A stretch of 64,000 nt of DNA, taken from the NCBI GenBank assembly GCA_958296025.1, contig OY282430.1, positions 310,001-374,000 of the forward strand, in the 5' to 3' direction. The notes under the pieces were generated by a model that worked only from the letters and a program-made list of their open reading frames with translations, did not search any database and was not told where the DNA came from. Of the stretch, positions 47,133 through 56,292 are shown in pieces. Each line of letters begins with the position of its first letter. Position 1 is the stretch's first letter. Origin of the DNA: an uncultured Pseudomonadales bacterium (GTDB lineage Bacteria > Pseudomonadota > Gammaproteobacteria > Pseudomonadales > Azotimanducaceae). The translations under genes and the position numbers were made by a program.

Positions 47133-48898
47133 ATGTAGTCCCCTTGCTGGCTGTTGGTGATCTTGTTTAGGTACATGTCGCGCATGGAGCCGCCCTTGAT
47201 GGCCATGGGATAGACGTGCTCGTCCGGGTCCACCCAGACATCGACGAACACCAGTCGGTTCTTCAGCCGGGGGCCGAAGGATTCGTCCATGGCGGCATCT
47301 AGGTCGGCCGGATTGTCGATGCGAAATCCGACATGGCCGAAGGCCTCCGCCACGGTCTTGAAGTCCGGCAGGGAGTCGCTGTAGGTGCTGTGCGAAAGGC
47401 GCCCGCCGTACTGCATGTCCTGCCACTGCTTGACCATGCCCAGGGCTTGGTTGTTCAGGCAAACCACCTTGATGGGCAGGCCGTACTGCAGGCAGGTGGA
47501 GAGCTCCTGCATGTTCATCATGAAGCTGCCCTCCCCGGTGACGCAGGCGACGGTGGCCTTCGGGCAGGCGAACTGCACCCCCATGGCGGCGGGCAGGCCA
47601 AAGCCCATGGTGCCGAGGCCGCCGGAGTTGATCCAGCGCCGTCCCACCGGGAACTTGTAGTACTGGGCGGCGAACATCTGGTGCTGGCCGACGTCGCTGG
47701 TCACATAGGCATCACCGTCCGTGGCCCGGTACAGGCTCTGAATAACCTGTTGCGGCAGGATCACGCCGTTGGTCGAGGGCGGCATGGCGTGGTGCAGCCC
47801 ATGCGCGGCCCGCCATTCGTCGATGCGCCCCCACCAAGCCTTGCACGCCTCGGCATCCGGCAGTGCCGGGTTCTTGGCCATCTCCGCCTCCAGAACGGCG
47901 TTCAACTCCTGCAACACATTGGCGGCGTCCCCGACGATGGGAATGTGCGCCGGAATGATCTTGGAAATGGAGGCCGGGTCCACATCCACATGGACGATCC
48001 GCGCATCCGGACAAAACTTGGCCGGATGGTTGGTGACCCGATCATCAAAGCGGGCGCCGACGGCGAAGATCAAATCCGCATGGTGCATGGCCATGTTGGC
48101 CTCATAGGTGCCATGCATTCCGAGCATCCCCACAAACTGCGGATCGTCTCCCGGAAAGCCGCCCAAGCCCATCAGGGTGTTGGTGACCGGCGCTCCCAAG
48201 CGCTGCGCCAACGCCTTCAACGCTGGGCCGCCATCGCTCTGCACCACGCCGCCGCCGCTGTAGATGACGGGGCGCTTCGCCTCCAGCAGTGCCTGCGCCG
48301 CCTTGCGAATCTGCCGCCCGTTGCCCCGGGTGGCGGGCTTGTAGGAGCGCAGGGAGATGCTCCGTGGGTACTCGTAGGGCGCGGCGACGGCCGGATCCGT
48401 CGTGTCCTTGGGCACGTCGATGACCACAGGACCGGGCCGCCCAGTGGTGGCGATGTGAAAGGCGGTCTTCACCGTCCTGGGAATTTCCGCGCAATCCTTG
48501 ATGAGAAAGCTGTGCTTCACCACGGGCCGGGAGACGCCCACCATGTCCGTCTCCTGAAAGGCGTCCGTGCCGATCTGCGCCTTGGGCACCTGTCCGGAGA
48601 TGACGATGATGGGGGTGGAGTCCATGTACGCGGTGGCGATGCCGGTGATGGCGTTGGTGGCCCCAGGCCCGGAGGTGACCAGCACGACTCCGGGCTTGCC
48701 CGTGGCCCGTGCGTAGCCGTCCGCCATGTGCGTGGCCGCCTGTTCATGGCGCACCAGGATATGTTCTACCTTTTGCTGCTTGAAGATGGCGTCATAGATG
48801 TGCAGCGCCGCCCCCCCCGGATATCCGAACAGGTACTCCGCCCCTTCATCCTGCAGCGCCCGCACCAACATCTCGGCGCCGGAAAGCATCTCACTCAT
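47129..48898 (-). CDS. ilvI: Acetolactate synthase large (catalytic) subunit
   Basis: Thiamine-diphosphate enzyme condensing pyruvate with pyruvate or 2-oxobutyrate, first shared step of branched-chain amino acid synthesis. The 589-residue protein has the catalytic Glu in VRHEQAATHMADGYA, SGPGATNAITGIATAYMDS, the FAD segment GARFDDRVT, and the TPP motif TGEGSFMMNMQELSTCLQY with NNQALGMVKQWQ. The ATG at 48898 was chosen; the frame stays open to 49009 without family resemblance. Confidence 0.97.
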   Translation of the reverse strand: MSEMLSGAEMLVRALQDEGAEYLFGYPGGAALHIYDAIFKQQKVEHILVRHEQAATHMADGYARATGKPGVVLVTSGPGATNAITGIATAYMDSTPIIVISGQVPKAQIGTDAFQETDMVGVSRPVVKHSFLIKDCAEIPRTVKTAFHIATTGRPGPVVIDVPKDTTDPAVAAPYEYPRSISLRSYKPATRGNGRQIRKAAQALLEAKRPVIYSGGGVVQSDGGPALKALAQRLGAPVTNTLMGLGGFPGDDPQFVGMLGMHGTYEANMAMHHADLIFAVGARFDDRVTNHPAKFCPDARIVHVDVDPASISKIIPAHIPIVGDAANVLQELNAVLEAEMAKNPALPDAEACKAWWGRIDEWRAAHGLHHAMPPSTNGVILPQQVIQSLYRATDGDAYVTSDVGQHQMFAAQYYKFPVGRRWINSGGLGTMGFGLPAAMGVQFACPKATVACVTGEGSFMMNMQELSTCLQYGLPIKVVCLNNQALGMVKQWQDMQYGGRLSHSTYSDSLPDFKTVAEAFGHVGFRIDNPADLDAAMDESFGPRLKNRLVFVDVWVDPDEHVYPMAIKGGSMRDMYLNKITNSQQGDYM

Positions 48899-49155
48899 GG
48901 CCGCAGCCTTGGCCTCTCCGGTTGGCTTTTTGGTCTTGCCGGTTAGCCGTGGGACCAGTGGGCCGCACGGGTGCCGCGCATTGTTGGGGTTGGGACGGTG
49001 GGTTGTCAAATTTGGGTGTGGTGGTCCAGCAATTCCCCGTCACATGCTGTTTTGTGCGCCGATGGCTGGTTGAACGAGTATCTCGGCTGCTGACGAGCGC
49101 TAAGGTTGCGCTTCGGACCACATCAAGCCCAAGCCGGAATGGGCGAGGGAACGGG

Positions 49156-49848
49156 CTACCATCGGCAAAGCTTGTGCTCGCAGGGCACCCCGTCTTGGTC
49201 CCCGTCCATGTGGGCTAGGCCACAGGTTTGCAAATGGAAGCGGGCTTCGGCGCAGGAGGTCATTTCGCGGCAGTAGCGCTTGGCGCCGCAGGTGAAGGCG
49301 CTGGTCGCCACGGTTTGAGGTGCGGCTGCATTGCGCCGGGCCAGCTTGGCTCGCCTTTCCCTTTGCCGCCATTCCCAAGGGGGCATCCTTTGGCTGCTAG
49401 GCAGGGACCAGAGGCCGCGGCCGGCGTTGCGGGCCGCGGCTTCGTCGGGCAGCCAGTTTTCGGTGGCGTAGCGTCGATAGACGTAAGCGTGGCCCCCACG
49501 CACCATCTCGCGGTTGATGTCCCGGTTGTTGATGTGCAGGCGGGCCAGCAGGCGCCCATATTGGTCGTTGCCGTTGGAAGCCACCCCTACCCGTTGGCCA
49601 AACACCTTGTTCGCTAAGGCTCGGCGGGAGCGGGCGCCATATGGCTGCCGCCGCTCCGGGGCGTCGATTTCGCTTAGACGCGCCTTGATTTGCGATGTGC
49701 CCTGATCGTTCTGAACCAATAGAGTGACGGTGTCTCCATCGCTGACGCCCACCACCTTGGCGCTAAAGCATTGTTGGTCCCCGCAAATTGCGCCGACGGC
49801 CGGCGTTGCCAGAAAGAGGAGGAAGAGGATGATGCGGGACTGGCGCAT
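49156..49848 (-). CDS. Secreted thermonuclease (SNase) with C-terminal excalibur domain
   Basis: A 230-residue protein with an N-terminal signal peptide (about 19 residues). The staphylococcal-nuclease-like domain at about 25-155 shows DGDTVTL, the catalytic Arg in IDAPERRQPYGA and the second basic region NGNDQYGRLLARL. The end carries an excalibur calcium-binding motif (HMDGDQDGVPCE) with two Cys pairs before it. It probably degrades extracellular DNA or RNA for nutrients, which is inference from the family. It is a single gene. Confidence 0.9.
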   Translation of the reverse strand: MRQSRIILFLLFLATPAVGAICGDQQCFSAKVVGVSDGDTVTLLVQNDQGTSQIKARLSEIDAPERRQPYGARSRRALANKVFGQRVGVASNGNDQYGRLLARLHINNRDINREMVRGGHAYVYRRYATENWLPDEAAARNAGRGLWSLPSSQRMPPWEWRQRERRAKLARRNAAAPQTVATSAFTCGAKRYCREMTSCAEARFHLQTCGLAHMDGDQDGVPCEHKLCRW

Positions 49849-50020
49849 GGCCGATCACCTACCGAAAGCATAGCCAATATCCTACACCCACGACGAACCC
49901 TTGGGTACCGGTCTGGCTAGGGTCGCTCCGGCAGTCTTTTGGCAACCTATTGACGTAGAAGCGTGGATGGTGGCTTGTCGCCTCGAGGGGGTGCGCAAGC
50001 CACCGCTGTCCGCCTAGTTT

Positions 50021-51001
50021 TCAGTGCGTTTTCCACACCACCGTGGCTAGGCGTCCGGCAGCGACGCCATCCCGCCGGTAGGAGTGTAGGTTGGGGTTGG
50101 AGTAGGTGCAGATGTGCTGGCAACTGATGGTCTCGACGCCCGCCCGCCGCAGCAGCCATTCCGTCAGGTGGAACAGGTTCAGGAACCACTTGCTGGGTTG
50201 GGTGCTTGGCTCCAGCATATTGGATGCAACCAGCCGACCGGTTATCGCCAACACGGCAGCGTGGACATCCTCGCCCACCTCGTAGGCATCGGGGCCGATG
50301 GCCGGGCCGATCCAGGCTATCAAGGGTACGCCGGCCCCAGTATCCATGCGTGGGGCACTTCGATCGGTTGCGGGTATCTGCCTGGCGGCGCGGTCGTCGT
50401 GGCCGGTATTAGGGAGGTCTAGGCCGCTGGCCGGCGCGGCGGAAATCTCGGGCTCAGGCCTTGGATTACGCCAAGGGTCTTGGTTGGCGACGATGCGCTC
50501 GACCCGGTCACGGCCTAGGATGCTGCCCACCGTCCTGACGGGTTGGCGTCTTGGCTTAGAGGCCTCGTCCTCCATTGCCGCTATCAATTGTTCGATCACG
50601 CCGCCAACCAACCCGCGCCAGCCACCGTGGGCGGCGCCGATGCGAGCGCCGTCGCGACGGGCGACAACCACGGGAACGCAGTCGGCTGTTTGAATCACTA
50701 GGCCGAGATTGGCTTCGGAGGTCCAGACGGCGTCCGCTTCCGGTGCGCTCGCGCAGGAGTGGAAGTCGGCGCGTACGCAACGGTTGCCATGCACTTGGGT
50801 TAGCCATTGCAGTTGCCCAACCTCTCCCACGGTGGCCGCCCGCAGACGCTTCGGGTGGTTGGCCAAGGCTTCCGGCCTCCATTTAGGCGGCCCAACCCGT
50901 TGATCCTGCTGGAAAAGACCGCGGGTGGTGGTCAGCGCCCGGATGTTTTGGGGCACCGGCCAGTAAGCTGATATCCACCCTCCGGCTTCTTCAGGCATCA
51001 T
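50021..51001 (-). CDS. pgeF: Peptidoglycan editing factor PgeF (laccase-domain), with a long internal insertion
   Basis: Cytoplasmic cupredoxin-like protein that keeps L-Ser out of peptidoglycan stem peptides; the family has also been studied as a laccase and adenosine deaminase. Family motifs: WLTQVHGNRC, ADAVWTSEANLGLVIQTADCVPVVV, AAHGGWRGLVGGVIE and a C-terminal CTYSNPNLHSYRRDG. Between AAM and the conserved AWIGPAIGPDAYEVG lies an extra segment of about 75 residues rich in Arg, Pro and Asp that the usual 240-260-residue protein lacks. Three ATG codons overlap; GGAGG suits the one at 51001. It overlaps rluD, the usual neighbour. Confidence 0.9.
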   Translation of the reverse strand: MMPEEAGGWISAYWPVPQNIRALTTTRGLFQQDQRVGPPKWRPEALANHPKRLRAATVGEVGQLQWLTQVHGNRCVRADFHSCASAPEADAVWTSEANLGLVIQTADCVPVVVARRDGARIGAAHGGWRGLVGGVIEQLIAAMEDEASKPRRQPVRTVGSILGRDRVERIVANQDPWRNPRPEPEISAAPASGLDLPNTGHDDRAARQIPATDRSAPRMDTGAGVPLIAWIGPAIGPDAYEVGEDVHAAVLAITGRLVASNMLEPSTQPSKWFLNLFHLTEWLLRRAGVETISCQHICTYSNPNLHSYRRDGVAAGRLATVVWKTH

Positions 51002-51968
51002 CATGATCCTCCAGATCCTGCTGCAGAACGGCAAGAAGCTCCGCCAAATCCTTTGGCGGCGGCGATTGCAAGTGCAGGCGCGCACCGCTGACCGGATGGT
51101 CGAAGGCCAGTTCCGTGGCGTGCAGCGCCTGGCGGTTGAAATTGCGCACAGTCAGCATCACTGCAGGATGGGGGGCGCGGGGCAGGCGGCCACGGGCGCC
51201 GTAGCGCTTATCCCCAACCAAGGGATGGCCGATGCTCGCCATGTGTACCCGGATTTGATGGGTGCGCCCCGTCTCCAGTTCGGCGGCGAAGTGGGTGTGG
51301 GCGCGAAAGCGGGCCAACAGGCTGATCTTGGTGCGGGCTGGGCGGCCATCCTTGCGCACCCGCTGCTTGGTGCGTCGGAAAGGGTCCCGTCCCACCGGCC
51401 GGTCGATGATTTGGCCGCCGGTCAACAGGCCTTCGGCGACGCCGACATAGCGGCGCAACAGCCGACGCCCACGGATGGCCCGCGCAAGCCGCCGATGCGC
51501 CGCGGGCGAGGCCGCCACCACCAACAACCCGGAAGTGTTTTGGTCCAGGCGATGGACGATGCCGGCCCTGGGCAGGCCGCCGAGCGTGGGACGATGGCGC
51601 AGCAGGCCGTTGACCAGGGTGTGGTCGGGGTTGCCGGCACCCGGATGCACCACCAAGCCGGCCGGCTTGTCGATGACCAGCACATCCTCATCTTCGTGCA
51701 GCACGGCGAAGGCCGCCGCTTGGGGGCTGGTCCAGTCCTCCACTGGCTCGGGTTCAGGCCGCAGCTCCAGCCGCTCGCCGCCGCTCAACGTCCAGTTTGG
51801 CTTCACGGCCTCGCCGTCCACCGTCAGCGCCCCGCTTTTCAGGCAGCGCGTTAGTGCGGTGCGGGAGTGGTCAACGAACAAGCGGGCGGCGGCGCGGTCA
51901 ACCCTTTGCCCGGCAAAATCCGCCGGCACTACGGTCTCTAACACTGGAGTTGGCTGGTCTTCACCCAT
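50991..51968 (-). CDS. rluD: 23S rRNA pseudouridine synthase RluD
   Basis: Converts uridines 1911, 1915 and 1917 of helix 69 (E. coli numbering) to pseudouridine. It has an N-terminal S4 domain (RVDRAAARLFVDHSRTALTRCL, about 22-43) and a catalytic domain with the Asp in IVHRLDQNTSGLLVVA and GRTHQIRVHMASIGHPLVGDKRYG. It is 325 residues long. It is divergent from bamD and followed by pgeF, the conserved bamD/rluD/pgeF arrangement. Confidence 0.95.
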   Translation of the reverse strand: MGEDQPTPVLETVVPADFAGQRVDRAAARLFVDHSRTALTRCLKSGALTVDGEAVKPNWTLSGGERLELRPEPEPVEDWTSPQAAAFAVLHEDEDVLVIDKPAGLVVHPGAGNPDHTLVNGLLRHRPTLGGLPRAGIVHRLDQNTSGLLVVAASPAAHRRLARAIRGRRLLRRYVGVAEGLLTGGQIIDRPVGRDPFRRTKQRVRKDGRPARTKISLLARFRAHTHFAAELETGRTHQIRVHMASIGHPLVGDKRYGARGRLPRAPHPAVMLTVRNFNRQALHATELAFDHPVSGARLHLQSPPPKDLAELLAVLQQDLEDHDDA

Positions 51969-52316
51969 CTCTCAAACCTCCCCAGCCTTTCGCTCAGCAC
52001 ACTAACGAACCCGCTGCAAAGGGCGTCATTCCCACAAACCGCACCGGTATGCAGCCCGTCCTGAAGCTTGGCGGCTCAGCGCTTGGGAACTGAGGCTTGC
52101 AGCCATCAAACCCTTGCATCGACTTAAGGCGACATCCTGCCGGATGGCTGGAATATACGCTGTGTTGACGAGGCAGGGGCGGGCGAATTAGGGACGGCAT
52201 ATTGGGATTCGTAGGTTCATTGACGCGAAACGCCGGCAGGCGGCTAAGCCGTCGGGATATGCGAACTAGCCTCATTTAGGGTAGATTACCGCCTTTTCCG
52301 ACGGCAGGCACTTGCA
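51969..52316. other. 348-base intergenic region between divergent rluD and bamD
   Basis: No open frame with recognisable content. It must carry both divergent promoters. TTGACG at about 52163 and again at about 52232 are candidate -35 elements, but neither has a clear -10 at the right distance. I see no riboswitch-like or repeat structure. Confidence 0.35.
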
Positions 52317-53417
52317 ATGACCGTGGCCAGTGGATCGATTCATCCCGCCCGCCCCACCGGTTTTGGGGGCGCTTCTCAGCGTTTATTTGTAGGTGCCCCC
52401 TTGGCCGGCGGCTGGCGCTTGCTGGGCTTGGCGCTGCTGCTGGCCACCTTCGCCGGCTGCTCTTGGATGCCCTTCATCGGCAAGAAGGACAAGGACCACG
52501 AAGAGGAGGACGTCAACGCCACCGAGCAAATGCTTTACCGCACTGCCCAGCGCAGCTTGCGGGCCGGCAATTACACGCGGGCCGTGGAGGCCTTGGAGCG
52601 CCTGGAGGCGCGTTTCCCCTTTGGCCGTTATGCGGAACAGGCGCAACTGGAGTTGGTCTATGCTCGCCATCAGTCCTCCGACCACGACACGGCGCGCATG
52701 GCGGCGGACCGCTTCATACGCCTGCATCCCCAGCACAGCAACATCGACTACGCCTACTACCTGCGCGGGCTGGCTGCCTACAACAAGAATCGGGGTTTGC
52801 TGGACCGGGTGTTCACATCGGACGCGTCCAAGCGGGACATGTCCTCCGCCACCCAAGCCTACGGGGATTTCGCCCAATTGCTGGCCCTCCATCCCCATAG
52901 CGAGTACGCGACGGACGCCAAGCAGCGCATGATTTATCTGCGCAACCTGTTGGCCGCCTCCGAAATCCATGTGGCGGATTACTACCTACGACGGGGGGCC
53001 TACGTCGCCGCCGCAAACCGCGCCCGCTTTGTTTTGGAGAACTACCCCCAATCGGAGGCCGTACCGGAGGCGCTGATCGTGATGGTGGAGGCCAACTACA
53101 AGCTGGAACTGCCCACCGCCGCCAACGACGCCCTGCGGGTGCTGGCGTTGAACTACCCGCGTCATCCCGCCTTTGACGAGAATGGGGATTTGGTGCTGGC
53201 GGACCGCGTCCGCGACCGCGAGCGCTCCTGGGCGAACCTGATGACCTTGGGCCTGCTGGACCGCCCGGAAGTGCCGCCGCCGCTGCGGTTGCAGCATCCA
53301 GAGGGCTTTGTTCCGCCACCGCTACCCGAAGGCGCACAGGGTGCCGAGGGCGAGGCGAAACACCAACAAGGGCAAAGGAAGAAGGGGCGCTGGCGCCGTT
53401 GGGTGCCATTTTTCTGA
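52317..53417 (+). CDS. bamD: Outer membrane protein assembly factor BamD
   Basis: Essential outer-membrane lipoprotein of the BAM complex. The lipobox ATFAGC is at about residue 43-48, later than usual, so translation may really begin further downstream although no better ATG exists. TPR repeats follow (AQRSLRAGNYTRAVEALERLEARFPFG; RFIRLHPQHSNIDYAYYLRGLAAYN). The 366-residue product has a C-terminal tail of about 60 residues rich in Pro, Glu and Lys that E. coli BamD (245 residues) lacks. Confidence 0.93.
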   Translation: MTVASGSIHPARPTGFGGASQRLFVGAPLAGGWRLLGLALLLATFAGCSWMPFIGKKDKDHEEEDVNATEQMLYRTAQRSLRAGNYTRAVEALERLEARFPFGRYAEQAQLELVYARHQSSDHDTARMAADRFIRLHPQHSNIDYAYYLRGLAAYNKNRGLLDRVFTSDASKRDMSSATQAYGDFAQLLALHPHSEYATDAKQRMIYLRNLLAASEIHVADYYLRRGAYVAAANRARFVLENYPQSEAVPEALIVMVEANYKLELPTAANDALRVLALNYPRHPAFDENGDLVLADRVRDRERSWANLMTLGLLDRPEVPPPLRLQHPEGFVPPPLPEGAQGAEGEAKHQQGQRKKGRWRRWVPFF

Positions 53418-53626
53418 GTTGTCACCGGCCCTGCCCGGCCAGCGTTTGACGGATGCACGACAGGGCGGCGGATCGTCACGCTTGTTTGCGCGACGGCGCA
53501 TTAGACGCGCTGCGGCGTCGTCCGCTGGGACAATCCCCCGAAAAAACCCGCCCCCGCGTCGCCGTTAGGCATAGCCTTCAGGAATTGCTGGAAGGGTTGA
53601 CAAGGCGGTCGGCCTGAGGTTCGGGC

Positions 53627-54718
53627 TCAGTCGCCCTTGTGTGACCGCGCCAAGTAATCCCGGGACTGCATTTCCAGCAGCCGGCTGCGGGTGCGCTCAA
53701 ACTCGAAATGCAACCGCTCCCCGCCGTACAGCTCCGCAATGGGCGCCTCGGCGGAGACGATCAGCTTCACGTTGCGGTCGTAAAACTCATCCACCAAGCT
53801 GATGAAACGGCGGGCGGCGTCTTCGGCCTTCGCGGTGAAGCGTGGCACGTTGGACACCAACACCGTGTGGAAGCAGCGGGCGAGTTCAATGTAGTCGTTC
53901 TGGCTGCGTGGCCCTTCGCAAAGCGCCCTGAACTCGAACCAGACCACGTCCAAGGCCAAGCGCCGGGTTCGGATCAGCCGGTTTTCCACCTCCAAGTCCG
54001 CCCCGGTGGTGGTGTGGTCCGGCGCCAGTTCGACGAAACTGGCGCTTAGGGATTGCTCCGCCGCCGCGTCCAGCGGCCAATGGTAGATTTCCGCCCGCTC
54101 CAGCACCCGCAGCCGGAAATCAGTCTCCCCGCCAAGCCTGTGTACTAGGGTGTGGCGCTTCAGCGCCTCTACGGCCGGCAAAAACCGCCGCCGCTGCAGG
54201 CCGTTTTCGTAGAGGCTGTCCGGGTGAATGTTGGAGGTGGCCACCAAGATCAGGCCGCGGCGGAACAGGGCCTGCATCAGTTCGCCGAGAATCATCGCAT
54301 CGCCGATGTCGGAAACGAAGAACTCATCGAAGCACAGAACCCTAGTGCGCCCGGCAAAGCTGTCGGCTATTCGCTGCAACGGGTTGGCGGTGCCGGCTCG
54401 GTTCCTCAATTCCCCATGCACCCGCTGCATGAAGCGATGAAAGTGCATGCGCAGCTTGCCGCCCCGCGCATCGTTCGTCGGCAGCGAATCGAAGAACAGA
54501 TCCATCAACAGGGTCTTGCCCCGCCCAACGCCGCCCCAAAGGTACAGCCCGGTCTCCCCTTGCCGATCGCCCCGCCACCGCGCCACCCAAGACCGCCGCC
54601 GTCGTTCCAATAGCCGCCCATGCAGTCCATCCAACAAAGCCACCGCCCGCGCCTGTTCGCCATCCTCGTGGAGCTTCCCAGCAGCCAACAACTGCCGATA
54701 TCGTTCAGCCGGTGACAT
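53627..54718 (-). CDS. zapE: Cell division protein ZapE (AFG1-like ATPase)
   Basis: P-loop ATPase that affects Z-ring stability. The 363-residue protein has Walker A YLWGGVGRGKTLLMDLFF, Walker B LCFDEFFVSDIGDAM, an ATSN sensor and RFISLVDEFYDRNVKL near the C-terminus, all typical of the AFG1/ZapE family. Its first 41 codons recur as a decayed copy at 58851-58972. The start ATG lies inside the end of a broken HTH gene on the same strand. Confidence 0.94.
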   Translation of the reverse strand: MSPAERYRQLLAAGKLHEDGEQARAVALLDGLHGRLLERRRRSWVARWRGDRQGETGLYLWGGVGRGKTLLMDLFFDSLPTNDARGGKLRMHFHRFMQRVHGELRNRAGTANPLQRIADSFAGRTRVLCFDEFFVSDIGDAMILGELMQALFRRGLILVATSNIHPDSLYENGLQRRRFLPAVEALKRHTLVHRLGGETDFRLRVLERAEIYHWPLDAAAEQSLSASFVELAPDHTTTGADLEVENRLIRTRRLALDVVWFEFRALCEGPRSQNDYIELARCFHTVLVSNVPRFTAKAEDAARRFISLVDEFYDRNVKLIVSAEAPIAELYGGERLHFEFERTRSRLLEMQSRDYLARSHKGD

Positions 54719-54927
54719 GGCGCTTGAACAAGCGTCTGAGCAAGGCCATGCGACGGTGCTGATCCTCCACGGCGTTCATGGACAGTCCCAAGCGTCGGAT
54801 GACCAGCAAGGCTTGCTCAAAAGGCCAAGGCCGCTTGAGTGGCGCCCATGCTCAAGCGACAGCGGGCGAAACGGCGGCCAAGCTCCGCCGTTACCGCATG
54901 ATCCGTATGCCAAGTCTCGTTATTCAT
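54705..54927 (-). pseudogene. Frameshifted HTH (HipB/XRE-like) regulator remnant
   Basis: From the ATG at 54927 the frame reads ELGRRFARCRLSMGATQAALAF, the start of an XRE/HipB-type helix-turn-helix, then hits TGA at 54817-54819. In the next frame EQALLVIRRLGLSMNAVE continues like the end of such a regulator and stops at 54705-54707. Total length is one base off a multiple of three. The recognition-helix part is missing, so an internal deletion as well as a frameshift is likely. No toxin partner (hipA) is present. Confidence 0.5.
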
Positions 54928-54932
54928 TTCGA

Positions 54933-54981
54933 CCAAATCGGCGGTTAAAGCCAGAAAAATGCCATAAATCGATTGATTTGG
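54933..54981. promoter_or_regulatory. Inverted repeat upstream of the HTH remnant
   Basis: CCAAATC at 54933-54939 and GATTTGG at 54975-54981 are perfect inverted copies in a locally AT-rich stretch six bases before the broken regulator gene. This fits the operator of an autoregulated HTH protein; the assignment is inference. The rest of the 497-base stretch between zapE and the pterin dehydratase gene, about 54990-55215, shows nothing I recognise. Confidence 0.4.
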
Positions 54982-55215
54982 CGACCGATTGACGCACCCA
55001 AACCAATTTCAGGTGGCGTCCTATGCCCCTCTAGATCCAGTGGTCCGCAGAAGAGACGAATGCGCCGCCGGCGCGTTTGATTTCTTCGTGCCAATGCCGG
55101 TGCCGGTCGCCCTTAGCCTGCCCTTGGCTGTTGTATGCTGACCAGCTGCTGGCCGCCCGTGCAAGGGGCGGACGGCTTGAACGGCGACCCAACTGAACAC
55201 GAAAGAGGTGCAACC

Positions 55216-55560
55216 ATGAGCGAACTGGCTGACAGAACCTGCCAACCCTGCCGGGAAGATTCCCCGCCGGCACCACAGGCCGAACGCCCGGCGCTGCTGA
55301 AACAGCTTCCGGGCTGGGCCGTCGAATCCGCGGACGGCATGGACCAGCTAACCGCCCAATTCCGCTTCCCCGACTTCGCCGCCGCCCTGGCGTTCGCCAA
55401 CCGAGTGGGCGAACTGGCCGAAGCCGCCGACCACCATCCCCGCATCGTCCTGGAATGGGGTGCCGTGGAGGTGTGCTGGTGGACCCACAGCATCGGCGGC
55501 CTGCATGAAAACGACTTCATCATGGCGGCTCGCACCAGCACTGCCTACGGCGAGGAATAG
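55216..55560 (+). CDS. phhB: 4a-hydroxytetrahydrobiopterin dehydratase (PCD/PhhB)
   Basis: Recycles the pterin cofactor after aromatic amino acid hydroxylation. The 114-residue protein has the active-site motif ADHHPRI with both His, followed by the third His in VCWWTHSIGG. AGAGGTG precedes the ATG at 55216. No phenylalanine hydroxylase gene is adjacent, so the hydroxylase partner is elsewhere, or the protein acts in another pterin route. It is followed after five bases by a SnoaL-like gene. Confidence 0.93.
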   Translation: MSELADRTCQPCREDSPPAPQAERPALLKQLPGWAVESADGMDQLTAQFRFPDFAAALAFANRVGELAEAADHHPRIVLEWGAVEVCWWTHSIGGLHENDFIMAARTSTAYGEE

Positions 55561-55565
55561 GGCCA

Positions 55566-56039
55566 ATGACGGACATGGAGGGGCGCCTAGAGGCGTTGCA
55601 ACAGGAGGTCGCCGAGCTGCGGGCGGTGCATGACATTCAGCAGATGCGCTTCGCCTACTGGTTCGCCTTGGTCGATAAGAACGTACCCCGCCTGCTGGAC
55701 TGCTTCACCGCAGACGTCCACATCGACTACGGCTTCGGGATCGAACTCACTGGCCAAGACGCGGCCCGCCAATTCTTTGACGCACTGCTGCAGGCCGACG
55801 ACCTGATCAGCCAAATCCCCAGAGGCGCCAACCCGCAACTCAGCCTAACCTCCGAAACCGAGGCCAGCGGCCGCTGGCTGGCGGAAGTGACCGCCCTGCG
55901 CCGCAGCCAGGAGGACGGCCGCCGCTTCAGCCTGCAGTACTTCGAGAAGTACCGCAAAACCGCAGCCGGCTGGAAAATCTGCGAACTGAGGAATGACTAC
56001 CTTGGCTTCGAGAGCTTCATACGGCGGGATGGCCCTTAA
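55566..56039 (+). CDS. SnoaL-like/NTF2-fold protein
   Basis: A 157-residue cytoplasmic protein of the NTF2-like cone fold (HDIQQMRFAYWFALVDKNVPRLLDCFTADVHIDYG). Members include polyketide cyclases, dehydratases and many proteins of unknown role. The segment FSLQYFEKYRKTAAGWKICEL is the typical C-terminal strand pair. It is probably co-transcribed with phhB. Substrate unknown. Confidence 0.8.
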   Translation: MTDMEGRLEALQQEVAELRAVHDIQQMRFAYWFALVDKNVPRLLDCFTADVHIDYGFGIELTGQDAARQFFDALLQADDLISQIPRGANPQLSLTSETEASGRWLAEVTALRRSQEDGRRFSLQYFEKYRKTAAGWKICELRNDYLGFESFIRRDGP

Positions 56040-56292
56040 TAACTGCACAGGCTGCGGTTGCCGCATCCAGAGGGCCGTGTGCTGTCGCACCGCCAAGTCA
56101 TTGACAAGGGAAGCGCCTACGCCAAGGAGCACCACATCGAGCGCCAGTTCCACGGAATCCGCCTCTACCGGGCCGTCCGCGTGCCCACCAATTTGATCCC
56201 CAGCTCCATCGGAGGGCAAGTCTTGGGGAGGTCGCGGTCGTTTTGCGGGGATGCGGCAGTGGTGTGGTCGCGGACCCGCTAACGGGAAGTTC

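Noticed and set aside
47333..48946. Open frame of 537 codons on the plus strand
   Set aside because: It lies fully antisense to the acetolactate synthase gene, has no family pattern and is explained by high GC content, which makes stop codons rare in antisense frames.
48899..49010. Leader-peptide attenuator before the acetolactate synthase gene
   Set aside because: A short frame exists, but it is not rich in Leu, Val or Ile codons and no terminator/antiterminator pair with a U-run is visible.
56058..56282. 74-codon open frame downstream of the SnoaL-like gene
   Set aside because: Reads as mixed charged sequence without recognisable pattern and with no ribosome binding site; could be a gene fragment, but I cannot support it.
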